A stretch of 64,000 nucleotides of DNA from Annona cherimola (GCA_030490835.1 CM059971.1:97616595-97680594), one strand, 5' to 3'; positions 49,089 through 61,775 are shown, counted from the first letter of the stretch. Numbers and translations are program-made. Notes: a model not told the origin generated them from the sequence alone.

Positions 49089-49373
49089 AATTGTGTTCGA
49101 GAAGTGATAAAACTTTTAAATGAAAATTTTTAAATGTCAAACTTTTTAAAATAAAAAAATGATGCGATACAATACAAGCAATTATGAGAAGTAAAGTTAA
49201 TAAAGTTAAAATATATATGTTAATTATATAAATAGTCATTTATAAATGATTAAAAAGTATGATAATTATATAGGAATATGTAAAAAATAATTAAAAAATA
49301 TAGTAATTGTATATAGTGAAAATTTTTTCATTATATAATTTAGTTTGAAAAGTATTATGCCAAAGCAAACACA
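49089..49373. mobile_element. Tourist-like MITE, family A, diverged
   Basis: Left end TTGTGTTCGAG, right end AAGCAAACACA. The interior matches the family (GTAAAGTTAATAAAG, AAATGATTAAAAAGTATG). Confidence 0.6.
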
Positions 49374-49937
49374 TCATTTATAATTTTTTCTCTATGTCTC
49401 TTTTTACATATAACTACTCAACTTTGTTTTTATGAAACCAATTGTCTATATATTCCTTTCATTTTAATAGGAAAAATTTCTATTGTAACCACATTATTTA
49501 TTTCATATGCACAACATTTTCGAAATTTTCCGGATGGCCGTGTCACCAACCTTACCCTAAATGGAAGTCAAGTGCTAGCAAAGATGTCTTTTTTTTATTA
49601 TCCTACACTATCATCTAAATATAGAAGAAATAAATTGCTTCTCTGTTTTCATTTTTCATTATAATTTGAACAAAAAATATGTCAAATCTGTTTTACAAAA
49701 AATATGATAGAGATTTTGTTTTGAATCTTTGTTTACAAATGGTGTGAAAGCAAAATCGACATTTCGACATGAATTTAACATTCGTTTGAGTTAAGATTGA
49801 CAATCTGGGCGTTTGCCAGTGCTACGAAATTTTTCGAAATGTTATGGTTATGAAAAGAATAATTACAAAATATTGTGAGGATGACAACAAAAATTTATTT
49901 TTTAATATTTTAATGGTTGATATAAAATTCACTATAA

Positions 49938-50214
49938 GTGTGTTTGAGACGCTATAAAACTTTCGAAAAAAATTCAACGTAAAAGTTGTTAAATTGATGA
50001 AAAATAATGTAACGTGATAGGAGTAACGACGAGGTATGAAAAGAATAAAGTTAAAATATATAAGTTAAGTGTTAGTTGGGTAAGTAATTGTGTATGAATG
50101 AGTAAAAAATATGAAAGTTATATAGAAAAATATGAAGAAGTAATTTTAAAACATGGTATTTACGGAGAGAGAAAAATTCTAGTTTGAAACAATTTTGTTA
50201 AAAACAAACATGCT
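49938..50214. mobile_element. Tourist-like MITE, family A, diverged
   Basis: Left end AGTGTGTTTGAG, right end AAACAAACATGCTT. The interior matches the family (GTAACGTGATAGGAGTAACG). Confidence 0.62.
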
Positions 50215-50453
50215 TTATATCTGTTGTATTTAATATCATTTATATTATTATGAAACTTTCTCATTTATTTAATATTATTATATACAAGCTCCATCTATAA
50301 ATGTATGAAATCAACATAACGAAATAATTTAATACTAAAAAATAATTTTAGGTAATATGTTCAACATCTAAACCATATAAAATACTATTAATATATGGAT
50401 AAATGATTCTATAAAGTACTATTACATACTAACATATATACGAAAGTGTCTAA

Positions 50454-50740
50454 GGGTGTGTTTGGAAAGTAATAAATTTTTGATGAAATTTTTTTTATGT
50501 AAAAATATTTGAAACTACAGAAAATGATATGATAAAATAAGGATAATAATGGCAAGTAAAAAAAAAGTTAAAATTGATATGTTAAATGTATGAATAGTTG
50601 TGTAGAAATATTTGAAATATATGTTAATTGCATATGAAAAGTAAAAAAAATAATTTAAAAATATGGTGGTCGTTAAAAATGAAAAGTCTTAGATTGTAAA
50701 ATTTTAGTTTGAAAAGTTTTAATAGAATCCAAACATACCC
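50454..50740. mobile_element. Tourist-like MITE, family A, with TAA duplication
   Basis: A 287 bp copy starting GGGTGTGTTTGG and ending CCAAACATACCC, flanked by TAA on both sides. Ends are nearly perfect. Confidence 0.85.
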
Positions 50741-51254
50741 TAAATATTTTTTTAATTTACACATTAATATAATTATTTTTGAGCACATGTGACCTATGTA
50801 TATATTTGATTTAGATGAAACTTGATATCCTAATTGAACAAATAAAATTTAATATAGTAAATAGATTTAATTTTGCATCATTCAGCAAATATTACAAAAT
50901 GGAAAGAGTTATACAAAATCACTTCCGTATAATCTAGTTATCCACAAGCCAAACTCAAAACTATTTTATTATCTTTACTCATGATCATTTTCCATATCAG
51001 ATCACTGGTTCTAAACCAAATAAATTTTCATCAAAGTCTTTACTCTCAAAATTTCGTCTCGTGGTCTTCGGGACACAATCATTTTCAACGGCCTGGATCT
51101 TAGAATATTGCTGCAAATGCAAGCTCACGATACACCCGCGCGAGTGGCGCTCACCGAATCCGACACACCGTCGTGGCTCGGGAGATTCAAGCAGGAAATC
51201 CCGCACTGGAAATAATAATAAAAAAGATAAAATATTAAAAAACTTATCCAAATA

Positions 51255-51552
51255 AGTTCAATGCGAAAAAAATTTCTCAATAGTATATGGATTTGCGTGT
51301 CGTGAGGCTTGTCGATCGCGTCTAATAAAATGGCGTCGTTGATGTCAGTCATGTTGTCTTGACTCTCCAACTTCCAGAGACAAACAGGCGGGTTGGAACT
51401 GTCACGCACGGCGCATCGTAGCCGTCATAGCTCAGAAGAGACGTACCGGAGTTTGAATTGGAAATCTCGGACAAGAAGCCGGCGGGGAGGGATTTTTTTT
51501 AGGGTTTTTGTTCTTGCGGATTGGAACGTGGAAAGAGCCGGAGGAGGAGGAG
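51255..51552 (+). promoter_or_regulatory. Promoter and leader region of the cyclophilin 40 gene
   Basis: The 300 bp before the start codon are richer in GC than the upstream DNA and include a purine-rich leader (GGAGGAGGAGGAG) ending at the start codon. I saw no convincing TATA box. A weak TTCCAGAGA block at about 51370 only partly resembles a heat-shock element. Confidence 0.35.
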
Positions 51553-54500
51553 ATGGTGAACCCACGGTGCTTTTTGGACATAAGCATTGGAGGAGAGTTG
51601 GAAGGGCGGATTGTTGTGGAGCTCTACAGCGATGTCGTCCCCAGGACGGCTGAGAATTTCAGAGCTCTCTGCACGGGCGAGAAGGGCATTGGCCCTGCCA
51701 CTGGTGTTCCTCTTCATTTCAAGGTCAGCATCTCTCCCTCTCCCCTAGTTCCTCCTTCAACCATTTGGATTTTCTGCTTTTCTTTTTCTTTCTCCGATCT
51801 TGGCTTTCTTGATGGGCTTGCAAAGGATTGCTCGAGAAAACAGTGGATTTGAATCTACGTTGTTTCCGCCAGTGCCCGAAAACGCTAGGTTTTAAGCCGA
51901 CGAAACTATAGATATAGTGTTTCTTGTTTACCGTGTCTGCAGTGTAACTGTGGCCATGGCTTACCAAAACGATGGTCGCCCACATGGTGTTTATTAGTAC
52001 TCTTGGTAGAGACCATTGATTGTTATTTATTTATTTTTTATTTTTGTGTTTTTGTGTTTTTGGATTACGAATTGGTGTTTGATTGCTTCACCGCCTGGTA
52101 TTGATTGCTTCACTGCCTGGTGTGATCTTGAATGCGCAGTGAGAAATGCGTTAACGAGTCATCACAGATCATGTTCGCTGCATGCTAATTCTCATGCTAT
52201 CGCGCAAGTGATGGACTCAAGTCTTCATTATAAAGATGATTTCGAATTGCAGTGAATGTTAGCAATGATATTATGGAAACTCGAATAATAGGTTATGCGG
52301 CACCAATCAGACAACAAAGAGTTGATATGCATATTGATGTTAATTCCAGGCATCTTGGGAAATGCTTCCTTCACGTTGTGGAGATGGATTGGCCGGATAT
52401 AGAGAAGGATCTGCACCCATTCACTGCGCTGACTAATCTTGCGCTCTACTAGATACACCAAACAAAATTCTTCCTTGATTCGGTTAGCTGACGTGGCAGC
52501 CTTGGTTTTTACACCCATTGGACTTGTTGCTTCCACATCTTGTATAAACTGTCTAGTTTTGCCTCTATGACCTTTGTTCAACCAGACCGGAGGTTACCAA
52601 AATTGCGAAATAGCTATTTGTTTCTGATTGAAACAAATTTAACAAATGATCTTGGAAATTTAATCAAATAGATCATCAGTCATGCATTTTTTTTGATATT
52701 TTGGTGCAAGCAAAAAGCCCTGAGATATATTTATTTTATTTTATTCTTGCGGTTTTTTTAACTGGTTGAGCTTATTGCTAACAAGAAGATTTTCATTTCA
52801 GGGTGTTTGTTTTCACCGGGTTATCAAAGGTTTTATGATACAAGGTGGAGATATATCTGCAGGAGATGGCACTGGGGGAGAATCCATTTATGGTTCAAAA
52901 TTTGACGACGAGAACTTTGAGTTGAAACATGAGAGGAAAGGCATGCTTTCAATGGCTAATTCTGGACCTAATACCAATGGTTCACAATTTTTTATTACTA
53001 CTACGCGGACAGCTCATCTTGATGGGAAGCATGTTGTATTTGGGAAAGTAATCAAGGGCATGGGTGTAGTTCGTTCCATTGAGCACACTCCCACTGATAG
53101 TGGTGATCGTCCCACTGTCAATGTTGTGTTTAGTGATTGTGGGGAGATTCCTGAAGGAGGGGATGATGGAATAGCCAATTTCTTTGAAGATGGTGATATG
53201 TTTCCTGATTGGCCTGCTGACCTTGATGAGAAGCCAGGCGAAATAGCTTGGTGGATGAATGCTGTGGAATCTATCAAGGCTTTAGGGAATGAACAATACA
53301 AGGTGCCTAACTATATCCCATGCTTCTAAGTTTCTGACTATGCACCTTTGTTTTGTTTTGCTCTGCCGATCCTTGCTGCTTGTGCCACCCTTCATTTTGT
53401 TTCATCTTTTCCCTTTTATATTGGGAGGCTGATGGTTCTTAATGGAAAACCAATAAGCAGCAGTGCATGTGGACAGAATTGGTCATGTTGTGGTACCCAT
53501 CATGGAATGAAGTTTTCCTGTAATAACGTTTCCAGGTTGGAAGCTTTTATTAGTGTACGGGTGGGTCGTATTTTGGTTATCTACCATTTCTTGATGAGAC
53601 CTGGAGGCTTCAATCTACTAGTATGGTCAATCCCATTTTAGCATGCTGTCCACCATGAACCTCGTCAAGAATAACTATCAGAGGCTATATGTGTTCATGA
53701 ATTCAGTGGTATGGAGTTCTACTTTATCTTAGTGGGATTTTGTGCCCGAATATCTGTGCATGTTCTCAACCTTCTTGCTGGCCATCAGCACGCATACATA
53801 GGCTACCTATTGGACTGCCAATTGTAGCTGTCCCTTTCATCTGGCAATTAGAACAATCGGTTATTTGAGAATAAGTTTACTGTCATAGTTTATCTTATCA
53901 TTGGAACTCATCATGTATTATGTATGTATGATTGCTAGGGTGCACAAAGGAATGTATGGGGATTAATTTGATTGGTCTCCATTATCATTGTGTTCACATT
54001 ACAATACTGCTTGCAGAAACAGGACTTTAAAATGGCTCTTAGGAAGTACCGGAAAGCATTGCGCTACTTGGATATTTGCTGGGAAAAAGAAGAGATTGAT
54101 GAAGGTTGCCTTCTCAATCAATTTATATTTTCTGTTCTTGTTAACATCTTTAATGATTAGTGCATTCAGGTGGCTTTCTCTGCTCCTATTTATATATGTT
54201 ATGTGGTTTTGCAGAAAAGAGCCTTCATTTGAGGAAGACAAAATCTCAGATATTCACAAATAGTTCTGTAAGCTTCTTCAAAAATTTATAATTAAAAATT
54301 ACATAGTGGAATTGTAGAAATTATTGTCAGGAGTTTTAAATGGGATTCAAATTAGTTGTCTCGATATGTCTGATGAATTCATATGGTTGAGTCTGTTGGA
54401 ATGTTTGATTGAGCAAATTTGCAAGTATACTCTGTAAATGGGAAGAAAAAAAAAAAGAAACATAAAATATTTCATTAGCAGCATGGAGTTTATCCATGTG

Positions 54501-56167
54501 GAAAGCAATCAAATAAGCATGGATGTAATGTGAATCAATTAAAACAGGTTGACTTACATACCTGTCATATTTCATCATTGCCCTGTTCTGGGTTTTTGGA
54601 ATTTTACCCCTTCACTATGTCTCTGGGCTTCTTCATCTTACTATTTAACACTTGCCGTGTGTCTAGGCCTGTAAATTGAAATTAGGAGATCTCAAAGGTG
54701 CATTATTGGACACAGACTTCGCAATGCGTGAAGGAGAGGGTAATGTGAAAGCACTGTTCCGCCAGGGTCAGGTTGGTATCTTCATTGAAATTTCTCATTG
54801 TTGAACCTGTTGAGAAGTACATTGGCAGACCTGCAGCTTGTCAAGGCTGCTGTGGTTTGTACAATGTTTGAACTGAAATTTGATGAATGTTCAAATGCTC
54901 AGGTCATTGTGCATGAAGGATTTTACAGTGGCACCTGTCACTGGTAATTTGTATTCTTGCCATAGTTTTCTGTATGGATTCTGTTGGGGAAAGAAAACCT
55001 AGATAGATTTTATGAATGTGGATTCTGCTGATTTTTTATATTATTGCCAGATTTCTCTGAATGGAAATCTTTCAGGACAAAATAATGGAAATGCGGCCAT
55101 CAGGGATAAAACATTGTGATTCATCCAATTTATCCTAAATAAGGGGCTTTCAAGATTTTTTTTTTCAGTATTTTGTTGCAAAGAAGCATATAAACTTTTA
55201 CTATTTGCAAAAGATCATGCAGGTTGTCTTTACAATTGCAATTTTCTTTCTCAAGAACATGGTGAGGATCTATTAATTTTTAAACAAACTGGTTTATACT
55301 TTACTCAATTTAAGGAAAACATTTATTATTTTTCATAATTAAGAATTGTCTTGGTCTCCATGCAATTTTTTTTTCTTGTCTGTATACTGTGAGGGTGCAT
55401 TTCATAAAATGTAAAATAAAGTGGGGAAAAATTCTGAAATGGTAAAAGAGTAATGCGATGTGATGGGGGTAATGATTGACAATAGAGAGAATAAAAATAA
55501 AATAGATAGGGTAATTTTATGTAAGGATGTGAAAAATGATTGGGATGTAGAGGTTATAATAGAAAAAGTAGTAAATCATATCAAAAGCGAAGTATATTTA
55601 TTATTATTATTATTTACATCTTACCAAATACACTCTAAACGTCTTTTTGCACTAGAAAATTTGAACTTTTTATTCATTTGGTTTTATGCCTTTTAGCCAT
55701 TTATGTGTGGAACAAATACGATAAATTGGAAAGCCTATTTATTGTCATAAGATTCCAACTTTTTTTGAATGTTTAATGGAGGGGTTTCAGGATTTTAATT
55801 ATTTGTTATTTTAATTTGTTAGGTGTACATGGCGCTTAATGATGTAGATGCTGCAGTGGAGAGCTTCAAGAAAGCATTGGAGTTGGAGCCAAATGATGGT
55901 CTGTTGCTCAAACTTACCTTTTAGATGTTGTTCCAGAACACCTAAGAATTCTTCTTCTGGCATGGGTGTTAATTTATTCTGTTATTTCAGGAGGTATCAA
56001 AAAGGAGCTTGCTGCTGCAAGGAAGAAGGTTATTTATTCTAATCCTAATAGCAAAATGTCGCGCCCTGTTCTAGTTCTTTGCATTACTATGAAACATTAT
56101 TATTTTGTCTCAGATTGCTGATAGGCGTGATCAGGAGAGAAAGGCGTATGCCAAAATGTTCAAATAA
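51553..56167 (+). CDS. CYP40 (SQN-like): Cyclophilin 40 (peptidyl-prolyl isomerase with TPR domain)
   Basis: Eight exons: 51553-51723, 52802-53302, 54017-54104, 54215-54267, 54667-54771, 55823-55898, 55991-56028, 56114-56167. They sum to 1,086 nt, 361 residues plus stop, the same length as Arabidopsis SQUINT. The cyclophilin domain (about 5-172) has [14 protein letters not shown] with catalytic Arg63, and GSQFFITT at 117-124. The TPR domain (about 212-340) has [31 protein letters not shown] and VKALFRQGQ, which form the clamp for the Hsp90 C-terminus. In plants this co-chaperone promotes ARGONAUTE1 loading and microRNA action, and so affects juvenile-to-adult leaf transition. Position 129 is His ([11 protein letters not shown]) where cyclophilin A has Trp, as in other Cyp40 proteins. 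A diverged MITE sits in intron 5. Confidence 0.95.
55393..55635. mobile_element. Tourist-like MITE, family A, in CYP40 intron 5
   Basis: Left end GGGTGCATTTC, right end ACCAAATACACTC. Interior text AATGCGATGTGATGGGGGTAA matches the family. Short and diverged. Confidence 0.6.
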
Positions 56168-56920
56168 GCATCCAAATAGTATGTGTTCATCATTTTTGCA
56201 TTGATTTTCTCTGATTGCTTATTTCTGATGGCCAACATAGAGGTCTGCTGCAGTGCTGCGCAGAATTCTGGATCTCTTGGCTGATGAAAGTGTTTCATCG
56301 TGTTTGAGTGCAGGCTGAGGACAGAGTTCAATTCTGCTGCCAACTTCTTTTGTAGTCGAGGTGTCTTTGAAATTTCCATAGCAGGCTATTGATTACCATA
56401 AGTAGGGTCCAGGTATCTGATTTATCATCTAATCTAGATCTTCCCAGCCCCAGAATTGCTTACTGATTTTGCTGCGGTTGGCCCCACTCTTATGCATTTT
56501 TTTCCAAATGTCCATTGTCTTGACATGGACCTGGGTGGGGCTCACATAATCTGTGGCTTCCCACATGATGCTGCTTTTATCAGTAGATAACTTTGGTCTG
56601 ACTTTCCAAATTACCATGTTTCTTGCAGGTTTTTGTCAATTTTTTTTTGGGGGAGCAAAAGGAAAAATTCCAGGTCCCATCATCATACAATCAAGTGTTT
56701 TGTATTGGACATTTTCTGTTGATGAACATGGATCTGATTGCATAATGAATGACATTGTTGAGGTTGCCAATTCACATGGCACCATTCACGGAACTTGGAA
56801 ACTGTGGTCTTGTTAGGAAGTCTTAACATTTGCGACTTTTTTGTCTCTGAGGGTTTGCTACTTCCTTTTTAGTCTTGTCAGCCATGTTTTTCTGGTGCAG
56901 GCAAACCAATTTTGGTTAAG
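56168..56920 (+). other. 3' flank of CYP40, probable untranslated region
   Basis: No coding frame was recognised. The 3' untranslated region of CYP40 is expected in the first few hundred bases. Confidence 0.35.
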
Positions 56921-57295
56921 CTAAAGTTGTGGTACCATGTTGGTTGTGTTGTTGTTGGAATGAATTGCAGTTGACAGCCTTACGATTTCGTAAGTCAAGC
57001 GTGCAATGCTTGTAGTATCCATATGAATCTCTTCTTTCTCCGGAAGGGGCATTGCTGCAGGGACAAAAGGGAGGTTTTGCATATAGGTTACCTCAACTAA
57101 TGGGAGGAACTGCTCCAGCAAATTTATGATCGGATAGGGAGGCAGTTTTCCAGAGGGATGGACACTTGTTAGCCACCAGTCAAATGCTTTGTTCTCTAGT
57201 ATACACGCAAGTAACTCTAGCGGATACAAGGAAACAGTTGTGGCTATTTGATTGAGTGCAACCCGTGGTCTGGAACTTTGGTGCACTTGGAGCAT
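56921..57295 (-). CDS. Orphan 124-residue open frame, unrecognised
   Basis: An uninterrupted minus-strand frame with natural-looking composition, including LYPLELLACILENKAFDWW, LPPYPIINLLEQFLPLVE and ARLTYEIVRLSTAI. It is longer and more protein-like than other short frames in the intergenic space. It could be the last exon of a gene, or a fragment left by a duplication. I cannot name it; an upstream exon was not identified. Confidence 0.4.
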   Translation of the reverse strand: MLQVHQSSRPRVALNQIATTVSLYPLELLACILENKAFDWWLTSVHPSGKLPPYPIINLLEQFLPLVEVTYMQNLPFVPAAMPLPEKEEIHMDTTSIARLTYEIVRLSTAIHSNNNTTNMVPQL

Positions 57296-57299
57296 TGCC

Positions 57300-58805
57300 T
57301 CTTTTCTGTATATATATTTTGCATCATTAATTCATTATGCAGGCCTAAACATGCGCTATTGTATATAACACATTTACAACTTAGGAAATTTATTTAATAA
57401 ATTTTTTTTTTGGAATTTTAAAAATAAAAAATCAGTTCATTTTCATGTGTTAGCTTGCGCCATAGCTTGCATTTAGAGGTGCTATCGTGTTGTGGAAACA
57501 GACCTACCTGGAGACTGCCATTGGTTCAGCGTTGCTGGAGATAGCAATGCGCTCGGAGGAGGCCATTGCGAATGAGGGCATTGTGAGTTTGTGACGCTAT
57601 GATGGATTGTGAAGAGCGTAGTAGGCCATAGAACCGTGGAAAATATTTAGTTACTGGGGCAAAATGAATGTAGTGCATGGAATCCAGTGAAAGCAACATA
57701 ACAGGAAGGTTCTCAGGTTGTTAGAGTGATGATAGTACCGACCTCAGGTACTATAAGCGTTGGGGAATATTGGCTCTTGGCAGCTTGTTGTAGAGGATGT
57801 TGGCCCTGATGGGCACGAATGACTAAGAGAGTATAGCAAGAAGGTTGTAGTTAGGGGCGGGAATTAGGGCGGATTGACCCATTCGACTTTGACCAGACTT
57901 GACCAGACTTGTTTTTGATTGGGTAAAATTAATATTTTTTGACTTGGTACTGGGATGTGTCATCAATTTTGACCCAAATTTAAAAATAAAGTTGCAGTAG
58001 GTTAACTATGTCTCAACCAGAAGAATCTCGACTGGCCTTGCGTGTATTAATTTATTAAAAATTAAAAATCCATGTTTAATTCTTCTTATTATTTTCTTTC
58101 AAAATTCTCATATTTTTTATAATCAACTATACAACGACAGAAGAATTAATTTATCTAGAAAATAATATAAGAATCAATAAGAAGAATTCACACACACATA
58201 TATATAACTCTTACGTATAATTGTATATTAACTTATTTTAATAAATTTATACTATATTTTCTCACTTTTTTTGAAATAAAAAAATGATGTGTTTTTTTAA
58301 TAATTTGTGGAATATTGAAGCATGTGATATTTAGATTTAATTTAGATGTATCTTTATGTTTGATAGATATATAAATTCTTAAAATAATCTTATTTGACTA
58401 TCATTTTTTACTTGGCTTGCTATCCTGAAAATAGTTTGATACCAACTTGATATTTGTTCTGGGTCCTATTAAAAAAGTGGAGGGTTGAACCAACACTGTA
58501 CCGATCCGATATAAAAATGGAGTCAATTTGAATTTTTAAAAGTAGGATTAAGGCTAGATAAACCTTCACTCGGTACAGCTTACCCTGATTTCCATCTTTA
58601 ATTGTAGTGTGAATAAGAAGATTGCATAACCTAGGATAGGGTAGAGCAAAATGCCTAGTTTTCACCTTGAGTTGTGTTGGGAATCCGTGATGATTGGTCT
58701 CAATAGAAATATCATGAATTTGTTGGATTTTAATTTTGGCTTAACGAGTGATTTTATCAAGACTTAATCTAGTGGTGCATAATCAAACCTTCGACTCTTT
58801 AGAAA
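57300..58805. other. Intergenic DNA, no gene recognised
   Basis: The part at 57450-57870 is less AT-rich but shows no recognisable frame. The rest is AT-rich without defined elements. Confidence 0.3.
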
Positions 58806-58808
58806 ATG

Positions 58809-59282
58809 GGTAACTTCCATGTATACTTTTAAATTTTATTCATAATTTCATTTATAACCATGAATTTTTAAAAATTCCTAATATACCCATGTATTTTACC
58901 TAAATGCTACTTATATTCAAGCTGTTAGAAATCCGTTAAATGGACTGTTATTACTCCTGTAAAATTACGAAAGTGTCCATCTCTAATTATAATTTAATTG
59001 CCAAAAATTCACATTCAAATGAATTTTTAGCGCTTTCACAACTATAAAGTGATATATTATATAAATATAAAATTTTAGTTTTGAATAAACTAACCTCAAA
59101 TTATATTAAGATTTGGGTATATTTATCATTTTACAGAGGTACTAACGACCATTTAATGGATTTCTAACGGCACATATATAAATGAAATTTTAAGCAAAAT
59201 ATATGTACGTATTAAGAATTTTTTTAAAATTTGCGAGTACAAGCAAAACTAACAGTAAAATTCATGAGTATGACATTTACCA
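58809..59282. mobile_element. Long-TIR non-autonomous Mutator-like element
   Basis: The left half (GGTAACTTCCATGTATAC..., CATTTATAACCATGAATTT, then GTTAGAAATCCGTTAAATGG) and the right half (reverse complement GGTAAATGTCATACTCATG..., then GTTAGAAATCCATTAAATGG) are inverted copies over about 170 bp. The style is the same as that of the element at 26213-27843. It has no coding capacity. Confidence 0.68.
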
Positions 59283-59592
59283 AAAAAAAAAATTCCACCG
59301 AGAAGGCAGGCATAAAGTTATCTAACGCTAGATTTGGTGAGAATCCGTTACTTGGAAGGTCCAGGTACAGCTTTGGATCAGTCGTGATAATTGATCGCTT
59401 AAGATCCACCATGATTTGAGTGCTTAGATTATAAAAGCTAGGTTTTTTTTGATGAAATTACAGTAGATTGACGGCATAACTATGACAGAGTGGTGACATA
59501 ACTCTAAATGGGCTGGGATTATGACACGAAGGGTGGAACGATGACATGGATGTGACGGTGCTGGGTTTCATGAGCTTCAAGAGAAGTATTGA

Positions 59593-59603
59593 GGGGGGGG
59601 GGG
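59593..59603. repeat. Poly-G tract of 11 bases
   Basis: An uninterrupted run of 11 G in otherwise AT-rich DNA. Such runs can be sequencing-error prone. Confidence 0.8.
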
Positions 59604-59754
59604 TTTGTAGTTATGAAGATATTTTAATTATAATATCAGTTGTAACATTGCAAAAAATACCACTAAAAAAAATAAATAAATGAAGTATTTTTTCTTGTCG
59701 TAATCAACCCAATAAACTGATGTGAGGATCATACCCTTGAATAAATCTCATTTA

Positions 59755-60046
59755 AGGGGTGTTTATTTATCTAAAAAATTTTCAAATTAAAATTTTTTAT
59801 TCTTTATAACTATGCCATTTTAAAATTATTTTTTCTTCTTTCCGTAAAACTATTCAAAAATTAATTTTTACTTCTTTCTATAAAACTATTCAACTTTTCG
59901 ATATTTTTTACACAATTATCAATGCATCTAATTAATCTATTTTAAATTTATTCTTTTTATTCCTACAATATCACATCAGTTTCTCTCATTTTAAAAACTT
60001 TACACCAAAAATTTTCATAAATTTTTTTATCACTTTCCAGACACGT
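59755..60046. mobile_element. Tourist-like MITE, family A, reverse orientation
   Basis: Left end GGGGTGTTTATTTATC, right end CTTTCCAGACACG. The interior has the reversed family text, but with an internal partial duplication of the ACTTCTTTCTATAAAACTATTCAA type. It directly adjoins the next copy. Confidence 0.62.
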
Positions 60047-60058
60047 TTTGATATTTTT

Positions 60059-60331
60059 GGTGTGCTTGTTTAGGGTAAAAAAGTGTCAACTAAAACTTTT
60101 CAATCTCCATAATTATTCTATTTTTAATTATTTTTTCATATATTTTTATATAAACTACCCTACTTTTCAATCATTTCTACACAACTACCCATACAACTAA
60201 CCTATTTATTTTAACTTTATTCTCTTTACTCCTCGTCATCACTCCTATTATATCACATCACTTTCTATTGATTTGACAATTTCTACTCCAAAATTTTTTT
60301 ATCAAAAGTTTTACCTCCAACCAAACACACC
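60059..60331. mobile_element. Tourist-like MITE, family A, with TTT duplication
   Basis: A 273 bp copy with ends GGTGTGCTTGTTTAG and ACCAAACACACC, flanked by TTT on both sides. Interior text is family A reversed (CAATCATTTCTACACAACTA). Confidence 0.85.
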
Positions 60332-60654
60332 TTTGACCGTAGAAAGTAGAATACGGAAACAAAGGTTGAAAAGGCTTAGTAGACTGAGGCAGTACGGAGG
60401 GCTGGGAATGACAAGGTCCCTTGTTAAAAGATTTTGCAGGGTGTGCACCTGTCGCCCAGGCTCCTAGAGTTTTTATTTTTTTTTTCCAAAAAATATTATT
60501 CTTTTGGTTTTCGACTTCTGCTGTTGATGATGTGTGGCCCATTTGTGTCATTTCAGTCGTTGATTGGGCCAGGATGATGATAAAAACGCCAATTTTACGG
60601 TTATTAACAAAAAAATATAGATATTATTTACACCATTTATTTTCATTTTAAAAC

Positions 60655-60905
60655 TTTTTTATGTATTTATGTGGGCCTAAGCATAAATGTCCATATATAA
60701 TTTTTACATTGTTATTGTTTTTAAATATTTTATTTCAAATTTTAAAAATAAAAAATAAGCCATTTATCATTTATCATGTGCCAACGCATGAGAAACGATA
60801 TATTTTTTATTTTTAAAATTTAAAATAAATCGTTAACAATTAAAAAACCTGAAAAAATCTATATGTGACATTTATGCCGGGGCCCACATGAATTTCAAGA
60901 AAATA
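60655..60905. repeat. Fold-back repeat 1 upstream of the ARMC6 3' end
   Basis: Left arm GTGGGCCTAAGCATAAATGTCC and right arm GACATTTATGCCGGGGCCCAC are inverted copies, joined by AT-rich palindromic DNA (TTTCAAATTTTAAAAATAAA and its inverse). Confidence 0.6.
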
Positions 60906-60964
60906 ATTTTTTAAAAAAAAAACTCTTTTTTTACGGAGCCTAATATCTTAGGAATCCCATTTAC

Positions 60965-61195
60965 TGCATCCGGTGCACTTGGGTTCATCATCCCTTTTTT
61001 ATTTAATTTTTTTTTTTTTTGGAATTCATATATGGCTCCTAGCATAAAGTTTATCTATATTTAGATTTTATATATGGCCCCCAGCATATTTTTTATTTTC
61101 AAAAATTAAAAATATTAAAAAAAATCGAAAATATGAAAAAAAACTACATGTGAACTCTCTGCTTGGGCCCATATATAAATTTCAAAAAATCCAAA
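60965..61195. repeat. Fold-back repeat 2 (related to repeat 1)
   Basis: Arms TATATATGGCCCCCAGCA and TGCTTGGGCCCATATATA are inverted around an AT-rich centre. The wording is similar to the preceding fold-back, so both may be one family. Confidence 0.5.
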
Positions 61196-61775
61196 AAAAA
61201 AAAAAGATAATGCACTTGCATGAAAGCTAAGTTCACCCGTGCACTGGATCGGGTTCCAATGTCACATTCTCACAGAGCATATGATGAAATAGTTGATGAT
61301 TTATTTTTATTTTGTTTTTTTGAAAATTTTGTAATATCAGCCAGCGGATACTTCAATGTACGCTTGCATTATTCTGATAAGAATATTGTTTGTATTCTTA
61401 AAGAAAAATATATTGATATTCAGAATTGTTCAATTACAAAATATTCATGTAAAGCAGATGATGCGCCCATGCATTTCGGCAAGTGGAATGGATCCGATTA
61501 GACGAAAATGGGCTTGAAAAAAGTGGCACCCAAAGAATGGAACCCCAGAGATAACGAAGAAAACTTCCTGGAGAAATCAATAACTCCTCGGTCACCTTTC
61601 CAATTCTATGTATTAGCGCAGCTTCTCGGTAACATTAAGAACGAACTCCAGCATGTTCATCTCCAAGAGAGAGAATTCGAGCTTCGAGAAACCAGGCCTT
61701 CCTTTTCCAATCGAACTCCCCAAACTTCAAAGCATCATTTGAAATGCTCGAATTAGAAATCATTAAAACTGAGAG

